Shown here piece after piece: positions 8,063 to 18,176 of a stretch of DNA of 64,000 nucleotides. Each line of letters opens with the position of its first letter. Within the stretch, counting starts at the first letter, position 1. The notes below the pieces were generated by a model, which made no database searches, had not been told where the DNA came from, and saw only the letters and a list, made by a program, of their open reading frames with translations. Both the position numbers and the translations under genes were made by a program. Origin of the DNA: Tardiphaga robiniae (GTDB lineage: Bacteria; Pseudomonadota; Alphaproteobacteria; Rhizobiales; Xanthobacteraceae); assembly GCF_013359755.1 (NCBI RefSeq), contig NZ_JABMCJ010000067.1:62001-126000 (forward strand), given 5' to 3'.

Positions 8063-9486
8063 TGGCCCGTTCCTCCGATGGTCACCTTGTCCATGCGCAG
8101 CGTCGGCTGGCCGACGCCGACCGGCACGCCCTGGCCATGCTTGCCGCACGTGCCGATGCCGTCATCGAGCGCGAGATCGTTGCCGATCATGCTGATGCGG
8201 TGCAGGTCGGTTGGACCGTTGCCGATCATCATCGCGCCCTTCAGCGGCGCACCGATCTTGCCGTTCTCGATCTTGTAGGCCTCGGTGCACTGAAACACGT
8301 ATTTGCCGGAGGTTATGTCGACCTGGCCGCCGCCAAAGTTCACCGCATAGATGCCGTTCTTCACTGAGGCGAGGATTTCCGCGGGATCGCGCTGGCCGGC
8401 CAGCATGTAGGTGTTGGTCATGCGCGGCATCGGCACATGGGCATAGCCTTGACGGCGGCCGTTGCCGGTTGGCTTCATGCCCATCAGCCGCGCGTTCTGG
8501 CGGTCCTGCATGTAGCCGACCAGGATGCCGTCCTCGATCAGCGTTGTGCGATTGGTCGGCGTGCCTTCGTCGTCGATCGACAGCGAGCCGCGGCGCGACG
8601 AGATCGTGCCGTCATCGACGACAGTCACGCCTTTGGCGGCAACCTGCTGACCCATCAGACCGGCGAAAGCCGAGGTCTGCTTGCGGTTGAAATCGCCTTC
8701 GAGTCCGTGGCCGACGGCTTCATGCAGCATCACGCCGGGCCAGCCGGGGCCGAGCACCACATCCATTTCGCCGGCAGGGGCCGGGATCGATTCCAGGTTG
8801 ACCAGTGCCTCGCGCAGCGCGCCGTCGGCTGCCGTGCGCCACGAACCGCTCTCGATGAAGCGCGCATAGCCCTCGCGGCCGCCATAGCCCTTCGAGCCGC
8901 TTTCCTGCCGATCACCCTGACCGGCGACGACGGAGATATTCACGCGGACCAGCGGACGGATGTCGCGATAGCTCTCGCCGTCCGGGCGCAGGATTTCGAC
9001 CACCTGCCAGGTGGCGCCGAGGGAGACCGAGACCTGGCGGACGCGCGGGTCCTTGTCGCGGACATAGGCGTCGATTTCGGCCAGCAGCTTGACCTTGGCC
9101 TCGAAGCCCGGCGCATCCAGCGGATTGTCGTCACTATAGAGCCGCACATTGGTGTGCAAGGGCGCCGCTGCAAAGGTGCCCGCATAGCCGCCACGGACCG
9201 CATTGACCGCATCAGCCGCACGGATCAGCGCCGGAATGGAAACGTCGGAAGAATGCGCATAGCCGACCGCGTCGTCCTTGACGGCGCGGAGGCCAAAACC
9301 CTGCGCGGTGTCATAGGTCGCCTGCTTCAGCCGGCCGTTGTCGAAACCGAGCGCCTCGGACTGGCTGTATTCGAGAAACAGCTCGCCATCGTCAGCTCCC
9401 TGAAGCCCCCGTATGAGCTCGCGGCGAACTTCGTCGCGGTCCAGATTGGCGCGGTCGATCAGGGAGGTGGTGGCTGGGCTGGTCAT
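8059..9486 (-). CDS. tldD: metalloprotease TldD
   Basis: TldD pairs with TldE/PmbA to form a zinc peptidase acting on unfolded peptides, including microcin precursors and the CcdA antitoxin in E. coli. The zinc-binding motif lies in LHEAVGHGLEGD (HExxxH). At 475 residues it has the normal length. I chose the ATG at 9486 (MTSPATTSLIDRA); the open frame extends 19 codons upstream without conserved residues. The partner gene pmbA is not in the window, which is common. Its stop overlaps the GTG start of lepB, so the two are co-translated. Confidence 0.93.
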   Translation of the reverse strand: MTSPATTSLIDRANLDRDEVRRELIRGLQGADDGELFLEYSQSEALGFDNGRLKQATYDTAQGFGLRAVKDDAVGYAHSSDVSIPALIRAADAVNAVRGGYAGTFAAAPLHTNVRLYSDDNPLDAPGFEAKVKLLAEIDAYVRDKDPRVRQVSVSLGATWQVVEILRPDGESYRDIRPLVRVNISVVAGQGDRQESGSKGYGGREGYARFIESGSWRTAADGALREALVNLESIPAPAGEMDVVLGPGWPGVMLHEAVGHGLEGDFNRKQTSAFAGLMGQQVAAKGVTVVDDGTISSRRGSLSIDDEGTPTNRTTLIEDGILVGYMQDRQNARLMGMKPTGNGRRQGYAHVPMPRMTNTYMLAGQRDPAEILASVKNGIYAVNFGGGQVDITSGKYVFQCTEAYKIENGKIGAPLKGAMMIGNGPTDLHRISMIGNDLALDDGIGTCGKHGQGVPVGVGQPTLRMDKVTIGGTGQ

Positions 9487-9829
9487 GCAGGCTCCAATGT
9501 CAGCGGCGCGGCCCCGGCGCCGGGCGCGGGGCCACGATTTCAATTTGTAGCGACAACCCGGGGATGGGTCGCCTTACAATGGCGTAACCTGCGGCGAAAC
9601 AGGCGATTCAAACCAAGATAGGTGCTGTTTTGACAAAAAGGGAGGCCTGCACATCGCCGGGGCGAGATCCTCTGGGAGCAACCGTGCCAGCCATGATGGG
9701 GCTACCTTGGAGCTATTACAAACTGCGCTCCGATGCGCCTCAGGCTGCGGTGCGGTAGACCTCCGAGCATCATCCTGTGCGAACGGTATTCCTTGCAGGA
9801 CTAATCTCTTCTGGCAATTATCGCTTTTC
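9487..9829. other. 343-base gap between divergent tldD and the PepSY gene
   Basis: No credible gene was found. It must hold the promoters of tldD (minus) and the PepSY protein (plus). The one clear element is a GC-rich hairpin at 9510-9533 in the presumed tldD leader: GGCCCC plus GCGC pair with GCGC plus GGGGCC around a CGG loop, with one bulged G. It has no U tract. TTGACA (9631-9636) looks like a -35 element, without an obvious -10 partner. Confidence 0.5.
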
Positions 9830-11041
9830 ATGGCCTCACGAACCAAATCCGCATTCCTGCAAATCCATTCCATCATCGGCCTGGCGATCTCGCTGATCCT
9901 CGGCCTGATCGGGCTGACCGGCGCCATGCTGAGCTTCGAGGACGAAATCGTCGCTGCGTTGAACCGCGATGTGGCGAAGGTCGATCCACGGCCGGCGCCT
10001 GTATTGTCACCCGACGCGTTGGTGGCGCTGGTGCAGGCAATCCCCGGGTCGGGCAAGGTCGCCATCGTGACCATGTCGAGCGATCCCGGGGCTGCCGTGC
10101 GCATCCGGGCCCGGGGCGAAGGCGGCGAACGCGCGTCGGTCTATGTCGATCCCTATGATGGTCACGTGCTCTCGGCCATGCGCGGCGAGGGCTTCTTCGT
10201 CACATTGCGCAACCTGCACCGCTTTCTGCTGCTGCCCGGCAACGGCAACGGCGTCGGGCGCCAGATTACCGGCATTTCCGTGCTCGGCCTCTTCGTGCTG
10301 CTGATCTCCGGACTGGTGTTGCGGTGGCCGCGCCGCGTCCGCAGCATCAAGAGCGGTATCAAGACTTGGCTGAAGCCGAATCTCGCGATGCCCGGTCGTC
10401 CGTTTCACTGGTCGCTGCACAGTGTCACCGGGACCTGGGTTTTGCCGATCTATCTGGTGAGCATTCTCACCGGCCTGTGGTGGTCGTTCGACTGGTACAA
10501 GGACAGCGCCATCTCGCTGCTGTCGAACAAGCCCGCTGTGACTGCGTCGGCGCCGCGCCCGGCCAAGGAAGGTCCCAAGGGTGGCAAGAAAGCGCCCGAG
10601 AGTGCGGCTGACGCACCTGCCGCGCCGTCATTCGACAAGGTCTGGTCGACGTTCCTCGCCGATCAGGGTAGCCGCTACGCGATCGTTAACATGCAAATGC
10701 CGAATGGTGCGGGAAGTGTCATGCGTGTCCGCTCGGTAGCGAAAGATGCACCATTCGAGGAAGCACGCGACGAATTTCGTATCGACGGTGTGACCGGGCG
10801 CATGGTGTCGGCGGAGCGCTATAACGATAAATCCACGGGCGATCGCATCCTCGCGGCGGTGCTGCATATCCACACCGGCGCATTTTTGGGTCTCCCGGGC
10901 CGCATCCTGTTCATGCTGGCCGCGGCCTTGATGCCGCTGTTCACCGTGACCGGCTTCATCCTGTATTTCTCGCGCCGCCGCCTGCGTGCGGCATCGAAGC
11001 CCGGGCGCCGTCATGCGGTCAACCTGGTGCCCGGCGAGTAA
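9830..11041 (+). CDS. PepSY-associated transmembrane protein
   Basis: A 403-residue membrane protein with four main hydrophobic helices (near residues 12-35, 150-172, 200-222 and 370-392) and two periplasmic PepSY-like regions. The first helix region FLQIHSIIGLAISLILGLIG and the RNLHRFLLLPG and PFHWSLHSVTGTW segments match the PepSY_TM family, whose conserved histidines may bind heme. Such proteins often accompany TonB receptors and iron-siderophore reduction, but none is adjacent. The ATG at 9830 (MASRTKSAF) was chosen over an in-frame TTG 41 codons earlier because conserved sequence starts there. A Lys/Pro/Ala-rich linker lies near residues 240-270. Confidence 0.87.
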   Translation: MASRTKSAFLQIHSIIGLAISLILGLIGLTGAMLSFEDEIVAALNRDVAKVDPRPAPVLSPDALVALVQAIPGSGKVAIVTMSSDPGAAVRIRARGEGGERASVYVDPYDGHVLSAMRGEGFFVTLRNLHRFLLLPGNGNGVGRQITGISVLGLFVLLISGLVLRWPRRVRSIKSGIKTWLKPNLAMPGRPFHWSLHSVTGTWVLPIYLVSILTGLWWSFDWYKDSAISLLSNKPAVTASAPRPAKEGPKGGKKAPESAADAPAAPSFDKVWSTFLADQGSRYAIVNMQMPNGAGSVMRVRSVAKDAPFEEARDEFRIDGVTGRMVSAERYNDKSTGDRILAAVLHIHTGAFLGLPGRILFMLAAALMPLFTVTGFILYFSRRRLRAASKPGRRHAVNLVPGE

Positions 11042-11058
11042 GCCGCTCCGTTCCCGGA

Positions 11059-11484
11059 TCAAGGATGAGTCAGGGGCGCTGTGCTCTCGTCGGAGCCGGA
11101 TGAGGTCGTGGATCGGGCCTGCATCGCAGAGAAATGCGCCTGCGACCATCGGAACAGTTCGTCGAAGACCGGCCTGAGCGCTCTCGCCGATTCCGTGATT
11201 TCATATTCCACCCTCGGAGGTATCTCGGCGAAGACCGTGCGCTTGACGAGTCCGTTGGACTCGAGATCGCGCAGTTGTGTCGTCAGCATGTGTTGCGTGA
11301 CACTCGGAATCGCTCGCTGCAGTTCTCCAAACCGGTGCTTGCTCTGGACCAGTTGCCAGAGGATCTCACACTTCCATTTGCCGGTAATCATCCCCAGCGC
11401 CCGATGAAAATCTTCTACTTCCCGGCCCTGCTGACATTCGGGGAGCGCGATATCGCCTGTTTTTCCATTAGTCATGTTTTTCAT
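11059..11484 (-). CDS. HxlR-family transcriptional regulator
   Basis: A 141-residue winged-helix regulator. The core begins FHRALGMITGKWKCEILWQL and includes HRFGELQRAIPSVTQHMLTTQLRDLE, a clear HxlR signature. HxlR proteins often respond to electrophiles or reactive carbonyl species through cysteines; this one has cysteines at about residues 18 and 39. It is divergent from doxX across 140 AT-rich bases, so it probably regulates the doxX-dsrE-tlpA cassette. An alternative start three codons in (11475) is possible. Confidence 0.9.
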   Translation of the reverse strand: MKNMTNGKTGDIALPECQQGREVEDFHRALGMITGKWKCEILWQLVQSKHRFGELQRAIPSVTQHMLTTQLRDLESNGLVKRTVFAEIPPRVEYEITESARALRPVFDELFRWSQAHFSAMQARSTTSSGSDESTAPLTHP

Positions 11485-11520
11485 ACTATCTCAGAAAAAG
11501 CATTCTACTTGTCTTTTTCA
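11476..11520. promoter_or_regulatory. candidate HxlR operator in AT-rich divergent promoter
   Basis: The region overlaps the hxlR start and is far more AT-rich than its surroundings. GAAAAAG (11494-11500) and CTTTTTC (11513-11519) form an inverted repeat with a 12-base spacer. TTTTTCAT occurs twice as a direct repeat (11477-11484 and 11514-11521). Operator function is inferred from position only. Confidence 0.35.
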
Positions 11521-11624
11521 TCTTACTGCCGAAATTTGTGCTTCGAAAGCGCGCCGTGGATCTGAAGCAGGCTTTGCCGTCAGCCGCGCCGGCGAAACCG
11601 TTTTGACCATCTTCGGAGCTGCCC

Positions 11625-12008
11625 ATGTCATCGTCTTCCGTCACCTCGTCAGCGCCGCGGCGCTGGACCTCCGTCAGTCTCTGGGCCGTCAGGGGCTTGC
11701 TCGCTCTTGCGTTCGTCGCTGCGGGGACTGCCAAGCTTTACGGCGTGCCGATGCTCGTCGAAGAGTTCGAACATATCGGTCTTGGGCAATGGTTCCGCTA
11801 TCTGACCGGCACGCTCGAAATCCTCGGAGCGGTCCTGATTATCATTCCGTCAACGGTCGCGTTTGGCGCGGCCCTCCTGTGCTGCATCATGATCGGTGCG
11901 ATTTTCACGCACGTGTTTGTCATTGGCGGCTCACCGGTTCCAGCGATCGTGCTGCTCGCATTGAGTGGTATCGTGGCTTACGCCAAGCGCAGCATGATCC
12001 TCAGGTAG
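11625..12008 (+). CDS. DoxX-family membrane protein
   Basis: A 127-residue inner-membrane protein with four predicted helices (near residues 18-38, 58-78, 82-103 and 106-122). The first helix carries RGLLALAFVAAGTAKLYG, matching the L-A-x-x-F-x-x-A-G-x-x-K-L pattern of DoxX. The name comes from a thiosulfate:quinone oxidoreductase subunit of archaea; bacterial members often act in redox or thiol stress with partner enzymes. It is first in a run with DsrE-like and TlpA-like proteins and is divergent from an HxlR regulator. Electron transfer to quinone is possible but unproven. Confidence 0.85.
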   Translation: MSSSSVTSSAPRRWTSVSLWAVRGLLALAFVAAGTAKLYGVPMLVEEFEHIGLGQWFRYLTGTLEILGAVLIIIPSTVAFGAALLCCIMIGAIFTHVFVIGGSPVPAIVLLALSGIVAYAKRSMILR

Positions 12009-12078
12009 CGAGCGCTCATCGTTCTCACCCGGCTATCCACGTTGCCGTTGGAAAAAGCCGAACCTTCAGTGTGTTCGA

Positions 12079-12609
12079 GTGCAAGCGATGATTTCAATGC
12101 GGAGTTATAGCGGCAAGGCTTTGGCCACGGTGGCGTTCGGTCTGGCGTTTGCGGCACCGTTATTCGTCACTCTGGCTTTGACGGACGCAGGGTCCGCCAT
12201 TTCAAAGCCGTGGGCGCCGGAGACGAAGCCTGCGGCGGCCAAGGCACATCGTCTCGTGCTGCAGATCAACACTGATGACCCGACCGTCATGAGAGCGCTG
12301 ATTTCGACGTCGCTAAACCTGCCGAAATACTATCGGGAGACGAAGCAGGACTTCTCGATCGAAATCGTCGCTTACAACGCCGGTATTCATATGTTTCGAG
12401 TGGACACGTCGCCGGTCAAGGAACTGCTGAAGGTCGTCCAGGCTCTCACCCCTGACATTCGCTTCGTGGTCTGCGAAGCGACCAAGCTCGGTATGGAGCG
12501 CAGCGAGGGCCATCCGATTTCGTTTATCGATAACGTTCAGATGGTTCCGAGCGGGCCTGGACGGATCATCGAGCTGCAGGAAGCGGGTTGGTCCTATATC
12601 CGATCCTGA
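12079..12609 (+). CDS. DsrE-like protein with N-terminal membrane anchor or signal
   Basis: A 176-residue protein. A hydrophobic N-terminal segment (near residues 14-34) suggests export or anchoring. The rest matches a DsrE-like fold: HRLVLQINTDDPTVMRALI, then IEIVAYNAGIHMFR, then FVVCEATKLGM with the single Cys where DsrE-family proteins carry the sulfur-handling cysteine, and a final VPSGPGRIIELQEAGWSYIR. DsrE-type proteins transfer or sense sulfane sulfur. Another ATG three codons later could be the start. It lies 70 bases after doxX and 46 before tlpA-like, probably in one transcript. Confidence 0.78.
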   Translation: MQAMISMRSYSGKALATVAFGLAFAAPLFVTLALTDAGSAISKPWAPETKPAAAKAHRLVLQINTDDPTVMRALISTSLNLPKYYRETKQDFSIEIVAYNAGIHMFRVDTSPVKELLKVVQALTPDIRFVVCEATKLGMERSEGHPISFIDNVQMVPSGPGRIIELQEAGWSYIRS

Positions 12610-12655
12610 GCAGCACCCTTCGCGACCCTATTTGATGCCCATCGGAGGCTCGACC

Positions 12656-13288
12656 GTGACAACACCGCACCGCGGACGGGCTATTGCTCGCTCGCCAATC
12701 TCGCGACGTAAGCTGCTCAAAGGGGCATTGGCCACGACGGCCGCATTGGCTGTGAGGGGCGCTGCCGCGGATGCGCGGCCTGACGGGCCGCCGCCCTTTG
12801 GCACCGCCCGGCATCAGTTCACCGTCATCCGGGGAGCGCGGCCGATCCCGTCCGTTGCGGTGCCTCGCCTCGTTGGCAAGCCGGTTGATCTGACCGCGTT
12901 TCCAGGAAAGGTCGTTCTGGTCAATTTCTGGGCGACATGGTGCCCGGCCTGCAAGACCGAGTTGCCGATCCTTGATCGGCTTCAGGACATCGAGACACGC
13001 GCAAATTTGCAGGTTATCGCGATCGCCACCGATCGCGCAGACGTCGCTTCGTTCGTGCGCAACCTGAAGCTGAGACATCTCGATGTCGGTATCGACCCTG
13101 GTGGACTGGTCGCGCGTGCCGGCGAGGTTGCTGCTCCGGATACTCCGTTCAGCCTTTACGCGATGCCTATCTCATATCTGATCGGGACGACGGGGCAGGT
13201 CGAGGGATATCTTGCAGGGGAGGCCGACTGGACATCTGAAGATGCCCGGCGATTGCTGGACTATTACAGAGGGCGTGGTTCCGGCTAA
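12656..13288 (+). CDS. TlpA/ResA-like thiol-disulfide oxidoreductase with Tat-type signal
   Basis: A 210-residue thioredoxin-fold protein. Its N-terminus carries SRRKLLKG followed by a hydrophobic stretch, consistent with a Tat signal, so it should act in the periplasm, perhaps after folding. The active site is WATWCPACK with Cys at about residues 96 and 99, and a cis-Pro-like MPISYLI segment is present near residue 172. I chose GTG at 12656 because GGAGG sits 7 bases upstream; an upstream ATG at 12635 lacks a site. It is third in the DoxX-DsrE cassette and could reduce disulfides or persulfides there. Confidence 0.83.
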   Translation: MTTPHRGRAIARSPISRRKLLKGALATTAALAVRGAAADARPDGPPPFGTARHQFTVIRGARPIPSVAVPRLVGKPVDLTAFPGKVVLVNFWATWCPACKTELPILDRLQDIETRANLQVIAIATDRADVASFVRNLKLRHLDVGIDPGGLVARAGEVAAPDTPFSLYAMPISYLIGTTGQVEGYLAGEADWTSEDARRLLDYYRGRGSG

Positions 13289-13306
13289 TGCTGCCGGGTT
13301 CAAAGC

Positions 13307-13867
13307 CTATGGCAGCTTGTCGTAACCCTCGCCGATGCCGTTGAGGCTGAGCGGGAAGCCGATGCCTTCTTCGGGCGTTTCGAAGATGATGAAGGTGGCA
13401 GTCTTGGCGGTGCGGAGCTGGGCGAGCAGCTTGTCGTCCATCACGACTTCGGCAACGCAGCCATTGGGCAGGCAGCGCACGAAGCCGGCGCGGCCGACGT
13501 CCTGATTGTCGAGCTTGAGGCCGAGGCCGGATGGCAGCAGCACGCCGAGCGGCGCCACCACGCGCATCAGCTTGCTCTTCTGGTCGGCGGTCTTCAGCAC
13601 GATCACCGTCAGGCCGGCATTGGAGCGGTCTTCCGCCACCACGCTCTGGATCAGGGCACATTGTTCGGCCTGGGCACCGGGCGGGGTGTCGCAGCGGATC
13701 TGCCAGTCGCCATGAACCGAGCGCACCGCACCCTGGGCGCTGGCGGTAGCCGGGACGGCGGCGATCGCCGCCAGGGCGAGACAACCGAGCGCCAGCCGGC
13801 GCCAGCCTGCGATCCCGCGGGCCGGGCGGTTCAGGGTCGATTTATACTGCAACTTCGAGTGCCCCAT
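13307..13867 (-). CDS. invasion-associated locus B (IalB) family protein
   Basis: A 186-residue exported protein. The signal peptide covers about residues 20-45 (LALGCLALAAIAAVPATASA). The mature part starts with VHGDWQIRCDTPPGA, typical of IalB, and keeps four cysteines (two near C60/C72 and two in CLPNGC). IalB was named for Bartonella erythrocyte invasion, but close relatives are general periplasmic or envelope proteins in Hyphomicrobiales. The ATG at 13867 was chosen because TAAGGAAT lies upstream and the protein begins with a good signal peptide; the longer open frame is not conserved-looking. Confidence 0.87.
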   Translation of the reverse strand: MGHSKLQYKSTLNRPARGIAGWRRLALGCLALAAIAAVPATASAQGAVRSVHGDWQIRCDTPPGAQAEQCALIQSVVAEDRSNAGLTVIVLKTADQKSKLMRVVAPLGVLLPSGLGLKLDNQDVGRAGFVRCLPNGCVAEVVMDDKLLAQLRTAKTATFIIFETPEEGIGFPLSLNGIGEGYDKLP

Positions 13868-14350
13868 CCGGGTCGATTCCTTAGGCGGTGACGTGGTGGT
13901 CGTAGTCCAGGGCAGCACGCTTGACGCTGTCTGTCCGGAGGATTTTTCCAGACCACGGAATGATACGGCAATGACGGCGCCTTGAAGGCATCCACGGAGC
14001 CACGAAAGCGCTCGCAGGCGCGAATCAGCATCCTGCCGATCGCCTGATCTGTGCCTACATCGGACAATTCCGCTGTCAAGCGCCGTTCGGCTGCCGCACG
14101 CCTGTTTATGCCTGATTTCATGCAGCAATTGCGACCTTCGTTCAATACCGCCGAATGCATTACGGGATGCGCCACTCCTGCATTGCGACAGACCGCGAAT
14201 TATGGTTTGAGAGGCTAGATTTCGACGCATTCTAACAACTGCCTCCAGGCCAATCACTTGGGCGTTTTGGCAAATTGGCAGGGTGCGGATCGGGCGGCAT
14301 AATTCGGCGACAGGCCGAAATGCGACAGTAAATATGGGAGCGCGAGCGGC
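13868..14350. other. 483-base gap before the cytochrome oxidase operon
   Basis: No convincing gene was found. It must contain the promoters for the IalB-like gene (minus) and for ctaC (plus). A small inverted repeat TTCGGC-N5-GCCGAA (14303-14319) lies about 32 bases upstream of the ctaC ATG and could be a regulator site or leader hairpin. No FixK-type TTGAT-N4-ATCAA box was seen here. Confidence 0.45.
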
Positions 14351-15196
14351 ATGAGGATGTCGAGGGGCCAGATTGGCCGCCGGTTGCTGGGGTTAGCAGT
14401 TGTTGGGGCCGGGCTTGCTTTTGGCGGTGCTGCATTCGCAGAGGTGATGGGCCAGCCCGCGCCGTGGGAATTCAAGCTGCAGGAAGCCGCCACGCCGGTG
14501 ATGGAGAACATCACCTGGTTTCATAATTTCCTGCTCTGGCTGATCACCGCCATCACACTGTTCGTGCTTGTACTTCTCGTCATCGTGGTGATGAAGTTCA
14601 ACTCCAAGGCCAACCCGGTCGCATCCAAGACCACGCACAACACGCTGATCGAAGTGGCGTGGACGATCATCCCGGTTCTGATTCTGGTCGCTGTGGCGGT
14701 GCCGTCGTTCCGTCTGCTGTTCCTAGAACTCGATATTCCAAAAGCCGACCTGACCATCAAGGCAACCGGCAAGCAGTGGTTCTGGACCTACAGCTATCCC
14801 GACAACGGCCCGTTCGAATTCGACTCGCTGATGGCCGCTGACAAGCAGCCGCGCCTGCTTGCCGTTGATAACGAAGTCGTCGTTCCCGTGAACAAGGTCG
14901 TGCGCGTGCAGACGACCGCCGCGGACGTCATCCATTCCTTCGCGATCCCGTCCTTCGGCATCAAGATCGACGCCGTTCCGGGCCGTCTGAACGAGACCTG
15001 GTTCAAGGCCACCAAGACCGGCATGTTCTACGGCCAGTGCTCGGAACTGTGCGGTAAGGATCACGCGTTCATGCCGATCGCGATCCGCGTCGTCAGCGAT
15101 CAGGAATTTACCGCATGGGTCGAGACCGCGAAGAAGAAGTTCGCGTCCAATCCGGCGAATTCCTATGCTTCGGCCGGAACTGCTGTGGCGCAGTAA
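14351..15196 (+). CDS. ctaC: cytochrome c oxidase subunit II
   Basis: Subunit II of the aa3-type terminal oxidase, which accepts electrons from cytochrome c through the binuclear CuA centre. It has a signal peptide (residues 1-30), two membrane helices (about 58-82 and 100-124) and a periplasmic cupredoxin domain. All CuA ligands are visible: H195, C230, E232, C234, H238 and M241. The aromatic patch KQWFWTYSYPD lies near residue 141. No fused cytochrome c domain is present. It is the first gene of the operon, 103 bases before ctaD. Confidence 0.97.
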   Translation: MRMSRGQIGRRLLGLAVVGAGLAFGGAAFAEVMGQPAPWEFKLQEAATPVMENITWFHNFLLWLITAITLFVLVLLVIVVMKFNSKANPVASKTTHNTLIEVAWTIIPVLILVAVAVPSFRLLFLELDIPKADLTIKATGKQWFWTYSYPDNGPFEFDSLMAADKQPRLLAVDNEVVVPVNKVVRVQTTAADVIHSFAIPSFGIKIDAVPGRLNETWFKATKTGMFYGQCSELCGKDHAFMPIAIRVVSDQEFTAWVETAKKKFASNPANSYASAGTAVAQ

Positions 15197-15242
15197 GCGG
15201 GTGGCGGAGCCGCGAGGCTCCGCACGCACTGTAAGAAATTAG

Positions 15243-16925
<1,683 letters not shown>

Positions 16926-17020
16926 GTGTTTTTCGTGCGGCGCTCTTGGGTGCCGCACCGAGTTAATGCCTCCGCCGAACTCGCAAGGGTTTCGGCGGAG
17001 TGCTCGTAACAAAAGTGAGA

Positions 17021-17968
17021 ATGATCTTGTCCGTCCTCGACCACCATACCATCGACCTGTCTGCCCCCCGCATCTCCGAAGCGGGTGTTGCCGACTACAT
17101 CGCGCTGCTCAAGCCGCGGGTGATGTCGCTGGTCGTGTTCACGGCGATGGTCGGTTATTTCCTGGCGCCGGGCGATCATCACCCGGTGCTGGCGATCACC
17201 TCGATCCTCTGTATCGCTGTCGGCGGCGGCGCCTCCGGCGCGCTGAACATGTGGTACGAGGCCGATATCGACGCGCTGATGTCGCGCACCGCCAACCGCC
17301 CGATCCCGCGCGGTCGCATCACCCGGCCGGAAGCACTGACCTTCGGTCTGGTGCTGGCCTTCTTCTCGGTGATGACGCTCGGCATCCTTGTCAACTGGCT
17401 CGCCGGCGCGCTGCTCGCTTTCACCATTTTCTTCTATGTCGTGATCTACACCATCGCTCTGAAGCGCTGGACTGCGCAGAACATCGTCATCGGCGGTGCA
17501 GCCGGTGCGCTGCCGCCGGTCGTCGCCTGGGCTGCGGCGTCAGGAACGCTCTCGATGGAGCCCGTCCTGCTGTTCTTGATCATCTTCTTCTGGACCCCGC
17601 CGCATTTCTGGGCGCTGGCCCTGTTCCGCAACGACGATTACACCCGCGCCGGCGTGCCGATGCTGCCGGTGGTCGCCGGTCCCGATGCGACCCGGCTGCA
17701 GATTCTGCTCTACACTGTCGTGCTGGTTGCGACCGCCGTGGCCCCGTGGCCGCTTGGCTATTTCTCGGCCGTCTACGGCGTGGCGTCGCTGATCCTCGGC
17801 GCCGGCATGATGTATCTCGCCGTGCAGGTCTATCGTCTGCGCGAAGGCACGCCTGCCAATCGCGCGACGCGCAAGCTGTTTGCTTTCTCGATCGTCTATC
17901 TGTTCGCGCTGTTTGCCATTCTGTTGCTCGAGGTGGTCGTGAAGGCCATCCTCCCGATGGTCTGGTAG
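17021..17968 (+). CDS. ctaB: protoheme IX farnesyltransferase (heme O synthase)
   Basis: Adds a farnesyl group to heme b to make heme O, precursor of the heme a used by the oxidase encoded alongside. A UbiA-type integral membrane prenyltransferase of about 315 residues with the first aspartate-rich motif [19 protein letters not shown] and the second region [19 protein letters not shown]. The start is uncertain: ATG 17021 fits conserved length, but in-frame GTGs at 17000 and 17015 are possible. It is followed 16 bases later by a small membrane protein gene. Confidence 0.95.
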   Translation: MILSVLDHHTIDLSAPRISEAGVADYIALLKPRVMSLVVFTAMVGYFLAPGDHHPVLAITSILCIAVGGGASGALNMWYEADIDALMSRTANRPIPRGRITRPEALTFGLVLAFFSVMTLGILVNWLAGALLAFTIFFYVVIYTIALKRWTAQNIVIGGAAGALPPVVAWAAASGTLSMEPVLLFLIIFFWTPPHFWALALFRNDDYTRAGVPMLPVVAGPDATRLQILLYTVVLVATAVAPWPLGYFSAVYGVASLILGAGMMYLAVQVYRLREGTPANRATRKLFAFSIVYLFALFAILLLEVVVKAILPMVW

Positions 17969-17984
17969 AGGGGCGCATGATCCC

Positions 17985-18158
17985 ATGGACAATGAGCGCA
18001 AGCCTACCGAGCCAGAGGGCATCGTCCTCACCGAGGCGCAGAAGAAGAGCCGGCGCGAACGCTCCCTGGCCATCGCCTGGGCGCTCGGCATCCTCGTCGT
18101 GCTGTTCTTTGCCGTCACCATGGTCAAAGGGCCGGCCGTTCTCATCCGGCCCATGTAA
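17985..18158 (+). CDS. 57-residue single-helix protein of the cox operon (CoxF-like)
   Basis: A short gene between ctaB and ctaG that is easily missed. The protein starts MDNERKPTEPEGIVLTEAQK, has a basic patch KKSRRER, then one hydrophobic helix (about residues 29-47) and ends VLIRPM. That gives a cytoplasmic charged N-terminus and one membrane span. It is spaced 16 bases after ctaB and 18 before ctaG, in the same direction, so it belongs to the operon. Relatives in this position are annotated CoxF or hypothetical; a role as a small oxidase subunit or assembly helper is inferred. Confidence 0.8.
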   Translation: MDNERKPTEPEGIVLTEAQKKSRRERSLAIAWALGILVVLFFAVTMVKGPAVLIRPM

Positions 18159-18176
18159 TGACAAAAGCTGAGTGAC

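Noticed and set aside
8437-9621. 394-codon plus-strand frame antisense to tldD
   Set aside because: Fully covered by the conserved tldD on the other strand; no family match and antisense-like composition.
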